From the NCBI RefSeq assembly GCF_035917235.1, contig NZ_CP108423.1:868001-932000 (forward strand): 64,000 bases of DNA, written 5' to 3'. Origin of the DNA: Streptomyces sp. NBC_01294 (GTDB lineage: Bacteria; Actinomycetota; Actinomycetes; Streptomycetales; Streptomycetaceae). Shown here piece by piece: positions 41,278-48,559 of this stretch. The notes beneath the pieces are model-generated. The model worked only from the letters and a program-made list of their open reading frames with translations, did not search any database and was not told where the DNA came from. The position numbers and the translations under genes are program-made. Numbering within the stretch: position 1 is the first letter of the stretch; the number at the start of each line of letters is the position of its first letter.

Positions 41278-42402
41278 ATGTCGCACTACACGGGGCCGGG
41301 GCAGTACCCGGGACAGCCCAATCCGCAGTGGGGAGGCGGCTGGACGCCGCCGCCCGCGCCGCAGCCGGGCGTCATACCCCTCCAGCCGCTCTCCGTGGGA
41401 GACATACTCGGCGGCGCCTTTTCGACGTTCCGCCGGTACGCGAAGCCCCTGATCGGGGTCATGCTCGCGGTCCAGGGCATCGGAATCCTGGTCGTGGCCG
41501 CAGCGATCGGCGTCACCTTGGCCGTCGTCCAGGACCTCATCTCCGCGGTCTTCGACCTCGCACCGGGGCAGAGCCCGCACAGCGATGACGTGCTGGCCCT
41601 GCTCCTGGCCTTCATACCGGCCGGTGTCCTCATGCTGGTCGCGGTCGCACTGGGCGCGGCCATGATCAGCGCCCTGGGTGCCTCCGTGGTGCAGGAGGCC
41701 GTGGTCGGCCGCCCCACGACCTTCGGCGCGATGTGGCGCCGCAGCCGGTCCCGGCTGCCCGCGGTGCTCGGCGTCCTGCTGCTCACCTGGCTGATCGCGG
41801 GCGGGCCCATGCTCCTCCTGTACGCGATCTGCATCCCGCTGATCATCCTGTCGGCGTCGGCCGAGGCCGGCCCGTCGATCGTCATGTCCGTGATGCTCCT
41901 GGGCCTGTTCGTCTGCATTCCCGTCACCGTCTGGCTCATGACGCGGTTCAGCCTCGCGTCCGCCGTCGCCGTGTGCGAGGACCTGGGCCCCGTGGCGGCC
42001 CTACGGCGCTCCTCCCGGCTGGTCAGCGGTGACTGGTGGCGGGTGTTCGGCATCACGATGCTCGGATACCTCGTGGCGGGGGTCGTGGGCTACCTGATCC
42101 AGATGCCGTTCAGCTTCGTCGGCATGTTCGCGCTCTTCCCGGCCCTGGCGGAGATGGACGGGGACACCACGGACCCGAGCGGCCTGATCGCCGGACTCGT
42201 CGTGTACGCGATCGTCTCGCTGATCGGCGGCGTGATCAGCTCCCTGTTCCATTACGGCTACCCCCAGTTGCTCGTGACCCTCGTCTACGTCGACCAGCGC
42301 ATCCGCAAGGAGAACCTGGCCGCGGCCCTGCTCGCCACGGCCGTCCCCGCGCCCGCCTCGGCACCGGCTGCGGCACCGGCACCGGCACCCGACCAGATGT
42401 GA
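41278..42402 (+). CDS. Multipass membrane protein with Pro/Gly-rich N-terminus
   Basis: The 374-residue protein has a cytoplasmic tail rich in Pro, Gly, Tyr and Gln (MSHYTGPGQYPGQPNPQWGG), then VGDILGGAFSTFRRYAKPLI, which resembles the membrane domain of glycerophosphodiester phosphodiesterases and DUF7544-like proteins. Six hydrophobic segments follow, with a conserved amphipathic LAALRRSSRLVSGDWWRVFG-type region (here VAALRRSSRLVSGDWWRVFG). The C-terminus ends in Ala/Pro repeats. The function is unknown. A strong hairpin terminator follows. Confidence 0.75.
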   Translation: MSHYTGPGQYPGQPNPQWGGGWTPPPAPQPGVIPLQPLSVGDILGGAFSTFRRYAKPLIGVMLAVQGIGILVVAAAIGVTLAVVQDLISAVFDLAPGQSPHSDDVLALLLAFIPAGVLMLVAVALGAAMISALGASVVQEAVVGRPTTFGAMWRRSRSRLPAVLGVLLLTWLIAGGPMLLLYAICIPLIILSASAEAGPSIVMSVMLLGLFVCIPVTVWLMTRFSLASAVAVCEDLGPVAALRRSSRLVSGDWWRVFGITMLGYLVAGVVGYLIQMPFSFVGMFALFPALAEMDGDTTDPSGLIAGLVVYAIVSLIGGVISSLFHYGYPQLLVTLVYVDQRIRKENLAAALLATAVPAPASAPAAAPAPAPDQM

Positions 42403-42424
42403 AAAGCGGCACCTTCCGCGACGC

Positions 42425-42457
42425 GACGGGCGGCTCCCCCCGGGGGAGCCGCCCGTC
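42425..42457 (+). terminator. Strong hairpin terminator
   Basis: A near-perfect palindrome pairs GACGGGCGGCTCCCCC (42425-42440) with its complement at 42442-42457, just after the membrane protein gene. Confidence 0.75.
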
Positions 42458-42577
42458 GGCACGTCCGGCCCCGCACGCCTCCCCCGTTGCCCTGTACGGC
42501 AGTTCAGTAAGGTGATCAAGGCTCAGGACGAGCCCGCTCGCCGACGACCGGCCGCCCCGGGTACCCAAGGAATGCGC

Positions 42578-43792
42578 ATGATCCAGACTTCGGAAGACGT
42601 GGCCCTCCCGCAGCCGTTCGGCACGTCGTTCGCGAACGACCCCCACGCCGTCTACGCCGAACTGCGCGCGGCCGGGCCCGTGCACCGGGTGGCGCTGCCG
42701 GACGGTTCCCCGGTGTGGCTGGTGACCCGCGAGGCGGACGTGCGCGAGGGCCTGTCCGATCAGCGCCTCTCGGTCAACAAGCGCCATTCGTCCATGGGTT
42801 TCAGCGGCTTCTCGCTGCCGCCGGCGCTCGACAGCAACCTCCTGAACATCGACCCGGACGACCACCTGCGCCTGCGCCGCCTGGTGGCCAAGGGGTTCAC
42901 CGCCCGCCACGTGGACCTGCTCCGCGGCGAGATCGGCACGGCCGTCGACACCCTGGTCGCGCAGCTCGGCGAGCGGATCGCGAGCGACGGCGAGGCCGAC
43001 CTGGTGGCCGCGTTCGCCAAGCCGCTGCCGCTCCGGGTCATCGGCGCCCTGCTCGACGTCCCGGCCGACGACCAGGAACGCTTCTCCGCCTGGATCTCGG
43101 CCATGCTCGGCCCCCGTTCCCGCGAGGGGCTCGTCCAGGCCATCGGTGACATCCACGGCTTCCTCGTCGATCTCGTGGCCCTGCGGCGCGCCGCCCCCGG
43201 CGACGACGTGCTGTCGGGCCTGATCGCGGCACGCGACGAGGAGGACCGGCTCACCGAGGACGAGCTCGTCTCGCTCGCCTTCCTGATCCTCGGCGCCGGC
43301 AGCGAGAACGTGCAGCACGTCATCAGCGCCGGCGTGCTCACGCTCCTACAGCAACCGGACCAGCTGGCCGAACTGCGGGCGCGGCCCGCGCGCATGGCGG
43401 ACGCGGTCGAGGAACTCCTGCGGTACACCAGCCCCAACCAGACGGCGATCCGCCGCTTCCCCACCGGACCGGTCGAGATCGGCGGCGTACGGATACCGGC
43501 CGGGGACACCGTCCTGTTCGGCCTGGCCGCCGCGCACCGGGACCCGGCCCGCTACCCGGACCCGGACCGCTTCGACATCGACCGCGCCGACAAGGCCCAC
43601 CTCGCCCTCGGGCACGGCATGCACTACTGCCTCGGAGCACCCCTGGCGCGGCTCCAGCTCACCCTGGCCCTGGGCGCGCTCATCGACCGGCTCCCCCACC
43701 TCAAGCTCGCCCGTCCGGCAGACCAACTGCGCTGGAACAGCACCTTCCGATTCCGCGCGCTGCGCGAACTGCCGGTCACCAACGCCCCCTGA
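42578..43792 (+). CDS. Cytochrome P450
   Basis: ATG 42578 lies six bases after AAGGA, better than ATG 42572. The 404-residue P450 has the heme loop ALGHGMHYCLGAPLARLQ (Cys351), EELLR as the ExxR motif and the beta region ETPNQTAI-like SPNQTAIRRFPTGPVEIGG. In the I-helix the usual (A/G)GxET reads GAGSENVQH, with Asn at the Thr position that normally delivers protons to oxygen. The Phe of the heme loop (usually AFG) is Leu. It should oxidise a small molecule using separate ferredoxin partners, none of which is encoded nearby. A 78-bp gap leads to a small RHH gene. Confidence 0.93.
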   Translation: MIQTSEDVALPQPFGTSFANDPHAVYAELRAAGPVHRVALPDGSPVWLVTREADVREGLSDQRLSVNKRHSSMGFSGFSLPPALDSNLLNIDPDDHLRLRRLVAKGFTARHVDLLRGEIGTAVDTLVAQLGERIASDGEADLVAAFAKPLPLRVIGALLDVPADDQERFSAWISAMLGPRSREGLVQAIGDIHGFLVDLVALRRAAPGDDVLSGLIAARDEEDRLTEDELVSLAFLILGAGSENVQHVISAGVLTLLQQPDQLAELRARPARMADAVEELLRYTSPNQTAIRRFPTGPVEIGGVRIPAGDTVLFGLAAAHRDPARYPDPDRFDIDRADKAHLALGHGMHYCLGAPLARLQLTLALGALIDRLPHLKLARPADQLRWNSTFRFRALRELPVTNAP

Positions 43793-43808
43793 GCGCAAAT
43801 TCGCTCCA
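43793..43808. promoter_or_regulatory. Small palindrome after the P450 gene
   Basis: GAGCG-CAAATT-CGCTC spans about 43792-43807, overlapping the P450 stop codon. It could be an operator for the RHH protein encoded just downstream, or a weak terminator. Confidence 0.35.
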
Positions 43809-43871
43809 CATGCGCGCACTTCTGGTGCACTCTTGATGCGCATCCGACCGGTCCGACCGAAGGGCATCGAG

Positions 43872-44102
43872 ATGGACCAGCAGCTTCCTCCCCACCCCGA
43901 CAGCGAGCGGTACTCGGTGACCCTGTGCCCTCCCGCCGTCACCGTGGTCTCCGAGCTCACCGCCGCGTCGGGAGTCAGCAAGTCCGACGTGATCAACCGT
44001 GCGGTCCTGCTGCTCGGCTTCATCGAGGGCGAGCGCGCCAAGGGCCACGACCTGATGGTCCGCGACACCGCCGGGACCCTGGAGCGGATCCACATCATCT
44101 GA
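43872..44102 (+). CDS. Ribbon-helix-helix-like small protein
   Basis: ATG 43872 follows AAGGG at seven bases. The 76-residue protein has the RHH pattern: SERYSVTLCPPAVTVVSELT (strand then helix), AASGVSKSDVINRAVLLLGF (second helix), then EGERAKGHDLMVRDTAG. Such proteins bind DNA as dimers through the N-terminal strand. No toxin gene is adjacent, so it is not a toxin-antitoxin pair on this evidence. It may regulate the P450 gene or itself through the palindrome at 43793. Confidence 0.72.
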   Translation: MDQQLPPHPDSERYSVTLCPPAVTVVSELTAASGVSKSDVINRAVLLLGFIEGERAKGHDLMVRDTAGTLERIHII

Positions 44103-44127
44103 ACCGCCTCAGCGGGGCTCGGCGACC

Positions 44128-45099
44128 TCAGCCGGCAGGCTCCGTCGAGCGGGCGTAGCGGTCCGCGAGGCGGCGGAGGTGGGCGACCAGTTCCGCGGGT
44201 TCGGTGACCTCGAAGTCGAAGTCGAGCATGCCCAGGTGAACGGCGAGGCTCTGCACCGTGTCGGCACCGGTGACCAGGACACAAGTGCCGGCGTCGAGCG
44301 CCTCGACCGTGCCGACCGCGGGGTTGATCCGCTCGGCCACCGCCGCCGCCGGAGCGTGTACGGTCACCCGCGCGCCGTAGCGCCAGGCCGCGCTCGACAC
44401 CCCCCGGGAGACGTACGCCGCGGCGTCGCCGCCCGGCAGTTCGCGCGGGGTGAAGCGCGGTCCGGTCGGGGTGCGGGGCTGGATCCGGTCGACCCGGAAG
44501 GTCCGCCAGTCCTCGCGCTCGACGTCCCACGCCACCAGGTACCAGCGCTGCCCCCAGTTCACCGCACGGTACGGCTCGACCACCCGGCGGGTGGGCGACC
44601 CGGCGTGGTCCAGGTAGTCGAAGCGCAGTCGTTCCCGGTCACGGCAGGCGGACACCAGGGCGGTCAGCACGTCCGCGGACACGGTCGGGGCCGGACGGTC
44701 GGCCGGTACGGTCACGGTGTAGGCCTGCATGGTTCGCACCCTGCGGCGCAGCCGCGAGGGCAGCACCTGCTCCAGCTTGGCGAGCGCCCGCAGCGAGGTC
44801 TCCTCGGTGCCGGGTACGGCGCCCTGCGTCGCCGCGGTGCGCAGGGCGATCGTCACCGCGACGGCCTCCTCGTCGTCGAGCAGCAGCGGGGGCATCGCGG
44901 CGCCGGCGCCGAGCCGGTAGCCGCCGGTGGCTCCGCGCGTGGCGTCCACCGGGTAGCCGAGTTCGCGCAGCCGGTCGATGTCGTTGCGCACGGTACGGCC
45001 GCTCACCCCCAGGCGCTCGGCCAGTTCGGATCCGGGCCAGGCCCGCGGGGTCTGCAGGAGGGAGAGCAGGCGCAGCAACCGTGCGGAGGTGTCCAGCAT
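44128..45099 (-). CDS. WYL-domain transcriptional regulator (YafY type)
   Basis: The 323-residue protein has an HTH_11 domain (TSARLLRLLSLLQTPRAWPG, SELAERLGVSGRTVRNDIDR, LRELGYPVDATRGATGGYRL), a middle linker and the WYL domain (RLRFDYLDHAGSPTRRVVEP, YRAVNWGQRWYLVAWDVERE, DWRTFRVDRIQ), and a C-terminal WCX domain. WYL domains bind small ligands or nucleic acid and control DNA-damage or metabolic genes. The protein is divergent from the degenerate epoxide hydrolase gene, with 63 bases between starts and a small palindrome AGGC-AACGT-GCCT at 45127-45139, so it likely controls that gene. Confidence 0.9.
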   Translation of the reverse strand: MLDTSARLLRLLSLLQTPRAWPGSELAERLGVSGRTVRNDIDRLRELGYPVDATRGATGGYRLGAGAAMPPLLLDDEEAVAVTIALRTAATQGAVPGTEETSLRALAKLEQVLPSRLRRRVRTMQAYTVTVPADRPAPTVSADVLTALVSACRDRERLRFDYLDHAGSPTRRVVEPYRAVNWGQRWYLVAWDVEREDWRTFRVDRIQPRTPTGPRFTPRELPGGDAAAYVSRGVSSAAWRYGARVTVHAPAAAVAERINPAVGTVEALDAGTCVLVTGADTVQSLAVHLGMLDFDFEVTEPAELVAHLRRLADRYARSTEPAG

Positions 45100-45162
45100 G
45101 AGGTCCAGCCTGTTCTGCCATTAGGAAGGCAACGTGCCTATATCGAGAATACTGTCGTATCC

Positions 45163-46308
45163 ATGGAGAGCAGCAGCAACACCGACGCCCGGATCCACCC
45201 CTTCCGCATCGACGTCCCGCAGGACGAGCTCGACGACCTGCGCGACCGGCTGGCACGTACCCGCTGGGGCAGCGAGATCCCCGGCGCCGGCTGGAGCCGG
45301 GGTGTGCCCACCGCCTACCTCAAAGACCTGGCCGCGTACTGGGCCGACGGCTTCGACTGGCGCAAGGCGGAGGCGGAGCTCAACGAGTTCCCCCAGTTCA
45401 CGACCGAGATCGACGGCCAGAACATCCACTTCCTCCACGTCCGTTCGCAGAACCCGGCGGCCGTCCCGCTGCTCCTGCTGCACGACTGGCCCTGCTCGTT
45501 CGTGCAGTTCGTCGAGGCCGTCCGGCCGCTGGCGCAGGACTTCCACGTCATCGTGACCTCCACGCCCGGCACCGGCTTCTCCGGTCCGCTGGGCGAGGCC
45601 GGCTGGAACACCGGCCGCATCGCGGGCGCGTTCGTCGAGCTGATGGACCGGCTCGGATACGGGTCCTACGGGGTCCAAGGAACGGGCGGCGGCGCCTGGA
45701 TCGCCGCCGAGATGGGGCGCCGGGCACCCGACCGGATCATCGGCGTTCACGTCAACGGCCTGGTCACCTTCCCCTCCGGCGACCCGGCCGAATTCGACGG
45801 GCTGACCGCTTCCGAACAGGAACGACTGGCCCGGCTGGAGGACTTCCAGCAGGACAAGATGGGCTTCAACGCCATCCAGTCCACCCGCCCGCAGACCCTC
45901 GCCTACGGCCTGCACGACTCGCCGGTCGGCCAACTCGCCTGGATCACCGAGAAGTTCAAGGAGTGGACGGACCCCGCCACGGAGCTCCCCGAGGACGCCG
46001 TGGGCCGCGACCGCCTGCTGACCAACGTCAGCGTCTACTGGTTCAGCGGCACGGCGGGCTCCTCGGCGAACCTGTACTACGAGTCGGGCCACGACCCGAG
46101 CGCCTGGGCCCCGAAGCCGCGCGGCACCGTCCCGACCGGCGTGGCCGTCGCCCTGCACACCGACATCGCCATCCGCCGCTTCGCCGAGCGGGACCACAAC
46201 ATCACCCACTGGACCGAGCTGGAGCGCGGCGGCAACTTCCTTTCGCTGGAGCAGCCCGAGGCTTTCGTCACCGACGTCCGCGCCTTCTTCGGCACGCTGG
46301 GCAGCTGA
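45163..46308 (+). CDS. Epoxide hydrolase family protein lacking catalytic residues
   Basis: The 381-residue protein has the EHN N-terminal domain (IHPFRIDVPQDELDDLRDRL, TRWGSEIPGAGWSRGVPTAY) and an alpha/beta-hydrolase body. The oxyanion strand that is normally HGWPGS is HDWPCS. The nucleophile elbow that is normally GGDWG is GTGGGAW (residues 173-179), with Gly175 in place of the Asp nucleophile. The base His in GGHFAA is Asn358 in GGNFLS. The rest, including VPTGVAVALHTDIAIRRFAE, is well conserved and codon bias is normal. It should fold and bind a ligand but not hydrolyse epoxides. It is divergent from a WYL regulator. It may be a binding protein, sensor or scaffold. Confidence 0.88.
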   Translation: MESSSNTDARIHPFRIDVPQDELDDLRDRLARTRWGSEIPGAGWSRGVPTAYLKDLAAYWADGFDWRKAEAELNEFPQFTTEIDGQNIHFLHVRSQNPAAVPLLLLHDWPCSFVQFVEAVRPLAQDFHVIVTSTPGTGFSGPLGEAGWNTGRIAGAFVELMDRLGYGSYGVQGTGGGAWIAAEMGRRAPDRIIGVHVNGLVTFPSGDPAEFDGLTASEQERLARLEDFQQDKMGFNAIQSTRPQTLAYGLHDSPVGQLAWITEKFKEWTDPATELPEDAVGRDRLLTNVSVYWFSGTAGSSANLYYESGHDPSAWAPKPRGTVPTGVAVALHTDIAIRRFAERDHNITHWTELERGGNFLSLEQPEAFVTDVRAFFGTLGS

Positions 46309-46311
46309 CCC

Positions 46312-46824
46312 CTACGGTCGGGGCCGGGCGGCGAAGCCGTCCCGGCCCAGGGCGTAGACGGTGCAGGGGCGGTCGAGGACGGTGTCCTCGCGCAGGGGTG
46401 TGAACCCGAGGCGCCAGGCGACGGCGGAGGACGCGCTGTTGCCGTGGTGGATCATGGCGGTGATCCGCTGGAGCCCCAGGGAGCCGAAGCCCCGCGCGAG
46501 AACGGCCCGGGCCGCTTCCGTGGCGTAGCCCTGCCCCCAGTGGGAGCGGGCGAAGATCCAGCCGATCTCGGTCTCGCCGAACTGCTCCCACCAGTTGAGG
46601 CCGCAGCGTCCCACCGCCTCGCCGGTGCCGCGCAGTTCGACGGCGCACAGGCCGTGGCCGCGGCGGGTCCACTGCTGCTGTATCTCGCGCAGGCGCGCCG
46701 CGGCCTGCTCCCGGGTGTAGCCGCCGACGAACCGGTTGACCTCCTCGTCGGCGTGCAGGCGCACCCACCAGTCGGTGTCGGCGTCGGTGAGGGGGCGCAG
46801 CCGGAGGCGGTCCGTGGTGATCAC
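46312..46824 (-). CDS. GNAT-family N-acetyltransferase (RimJ/RimL type)
   Basis: GTG 46824 lies nine bases after AAGGA. A longer start at 46890 has no ribosome site. The 170-residue protein has TTDRLRLRPLTDADTDWWVR, the acetyl-CoA loop in FARSHWGQGYATEAARAVLA and NSASSAVAWRLGFTPLREDT. The target is unknown. The gene is convergent with the epoxide-hydrolase-like gene (three bases apart) and tandem with the Rrf2 gene upstream. Confidence 0.88.
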   Translation of the reverse strand: MITTDRLRLRPLTDADTDWWVRLHADEEVNRFVGGYTREQAAARLREIQQQWTRRGHGLCAVELRGTGEAVGRCGLNWWEQFGETEIGWIFARSHWGQGYATEAARAVLARGFGSLGLQRITAMIHHGNSASSAVAWRLGFTPLREDTVLDRPCTVYALGRDGFAARPRP

Positions 46825-46907
46825 TTGGTTCAGTCCTTGGTGAGGGAGTCCGCCGTGTCCGGACTCCGGTTTCAGAAGCTCAGGGCTCACGGTTCAGGGT
46901 TCACGGT

Positions 46908-47336
46908 TCACGCGACCGTCTCTCTCAGCACGTCGGCGACGGTGACGGCGGCCAGTTCGGCCTTCATCGACTCCTCCGCGCGGCCGTACGCCTCGCGCAG
47001 CACGGGCGGGATCCCCCGCGCCACGGGGCACTCCTGGTTGGGGGTCGCCGCGTGCAGCGCGATGAGCGGATCAGGCTCGACGGCGAGGTAGACGTCCCTC
47101 AGCGTGATCGTCTCCGGCGCTCGCGCCAGCCTCCAGCCGGCGCCCTGGCCGCGCTGCGAGACGACCAGGCCCGCGTCGCGCAGGCTGCCGAGGACGCGGC
47201 GGATGACGACGGGATTGGTGTTGACGCTGGATGCGATCTGGTCGGACGTCACGATGTGGTCGGGCCGCCCGGGGCAGACCAGGGCCATCCAGGTCAGCGC
47301 GTGCGTGGCCACGGTCATCCGACTGCTCGCACCCAT
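46908..47336 (-). CDS. Rrf2-family regulator
   Basis: ATG 47336 follows GGAGGATCC. The 142-residue protein has the Rrf2 winged helix: TVATHALTWMALVCPGRPDH, TSDQIASSVNTNPVVIRRVL, GSLRDAGLVVSQRGQGAGWR. Only one cysteine is in the sensor loop (TPNQECPVARG), not the three that bind Fe-S in IscR or NsrR, so it is probably of the CymR/SaiR type that senses by other means. It may regulate the downstream GNAT gene. A direct repeat GTTCACGGTTCA lies between the two genes. Confidence 0.88.
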   Translation of the reverse strand: MGASSRMTVATHALTWMALVCPGRPDHIVTSDQIASSVNTNPVVIRRVLGSLRDAGLVVSQRGQGAGWRLARAPETITLRDVYLAVEPDPLIALHAATPNQECPVARGIPPVLREAYGRAEESMKAELAAVTVADVLRETVA

Positions 47337-47509
47337 GGATCCTCCGCTCCGCCGCGATCTGTGGCGCCTGTTGCCCCTCGCCTGTGTCGCAACTGATTCT
47401 GTTACGACACAGGGCCGTGTGTCCAGCCCCGGCGGCGGGTGGCCCATCCGGCGGCGTGTCCATCGGCGGACGGCAGGCGCGGTCCGGTGCCGCCGCCTAC
47501 CGTGGCCCG

Positions 47510-47620
47510 ATGAACCCACGCACAGCCCTGCCGGCCCGCGCCTTCGGCGACGACCCGGTCCTGGTGTGGATGGTCCCCTCCGCGGTGCAGGAGCCGCCGA
47601 TCCGGCTGCCGGACGGCTGA
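47510..47620 (+). pseudogene. N-terminal fragment of a GNAT-like gene
   Basis: ATG 47510 opens a 36-residue frame whose start (RTALPARAFGDDPVLVWMVP) matches the first helix of GNAT acetyltransferases. After that the sequence is unrelated and the frame ends at 47620. It looks like a remnant left by a deletion. Confidence 0.3.
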
Positions 47621-47711
47621 CCGCCCCTCCGGTCCATGTGGCGCGACGCCGGCCCCGGTAGGTGACGACCAGGAGGTGACGTGGTGCGGGTCCGCCAGGC
47701 ACCGGCGGGGC

Positions 47712-48311
47712 ATGGTGTTCGTCGTCAGGGACGGGACGCGGGAGCGGAGTACGACCGTGGTACGTGGAAGCAGTGGAAGCAGGTGGCGGCGCAGGCCGCT
47801 GGTCATCGGCGCATTGATCGTGCTGGCCGCCGGGCTGGCACTCGGGCTCTATTGGTTCGAGCCCTGGAAACTGTGGGTGGACCGCACGGTCGAGGAGGCC
47901 CTGCCCAGCACCTCGGCCGCCCCTTCGGTCTCCGGCACGGCCACCCCGGCTCCGGGACCGGTGACGGTCGCGCAGGGCACGCTCATCAGCCACGAGCACA
48001 CCACCACCGGCACCGTCAGGCTCCTGCGCCTCGCCGACGGCTCGCACGTCCTGCGGCTGGAGGACCTCGACACCAGCAACGGACCGGATCTGAGGGTGTG
48101 GCTGACCGATGCGCCCGTCAAGGAGGGCCGGGAAGGCTGGCATGTGTTCGACGACGGCGAGCACATCAGCCTGGGAGCACTCAAAGGCAACAAGGGTGAC
48201 CAGAACTACGCGGTCCCGCCCGAAGTGAACCCAGCCGACTACACGAGCCTCTCCATCTGGTGCGACCGCTTCGACGTCTCCTTCGGAGCAGCCCGGCTGG
48301 ACCGGCCGTAG
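47712..48311 (+). CDS. DM13-domain membrane-anchored protein
   Basis: The 199-residue protein has an N-terminal membrane helix (RPLVIGALIVLAAGLALGLY), a Ser/Thr/Pro linker and a DM13 domain (VAQGTLISHEHTTTGTVRLL, RLEDLDTSNGPDLRVWLTDA, GALKGNKGDQNYAVPPEVNP, TSLSIWCDRFDVSFGAARL). DM13 domains have a conserved Cys and are found in extracellular redox or adhesion proteins. A longer start at 47676 is possible, but ATG 47712 has GGCGGGG just upstream. A terminator hairpin lies 90 bases after the stop. Confidence 0.82.
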   Translation: MVFVVRDGTRERSTTVVRGSSGSRWRRRPLVIGALIVLAAGLALGLYWFEPWKLWVDRTVEEALPSTSAAPSVSGTATPAPGPVTVAQGTLISHEHTTTGTVRLLRLADGSHVLRLEDLDTSNGPDLRVWLTDAPVKEGREGWHVFDDGEHISLGALKGNKGDQNYAVPPEVNPADYTSLSIWCDRFDVSFGAARLDRP

Positions 48312-48400
48312 GGGGTGCAGGCCGATCAGGCCGGGCCGAGGCGGCCGGGAGCCGGCCGGACCGGGTGATGACGGGCGGGGCGTGTCCGTCGTACGCCCTC

Positions 48401-48422
48401 CGCGCCCGCTTTCGCGGGCGCG
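48401..48422. terminator. Hairpin terminator between convergent genes
   Basis: CGCGCCCGC (48401-48409) pairs with its complement (48414-48422) across a TTTC loop. It serves either the DM13 gene or the glycosidase gene. Confidence 0.65.
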
Positions 48423-48559
48423 ACGTCACCACCCGGCACGATCGCCGGCCGCCGGCTCTCCGACCCGACCGTCACGGTGCGGCGGAAGTCAGCCTCGTTC
48501 CGGAGGCGTCGGCTGCGGCAGACGCGCCGGTTGCGGCCGTCGTCGCCGGGTCGCGGCGC

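Noticed and set aside
42578..43792. Biosynthetic gene cluster around the P450, glycosyltransferase and FAD oxidoreductase
   Set aside because: These genes are 3-19 kb apart, on different strands, with no PKS, NRPS, terpene or RiPP core gene in between.
43872..44102. Toxin-antitoxin pair
   Set aside because: The RHH-like gene has no toxin-like neighbour. The P450 and WYL genes on each side are not toxins.
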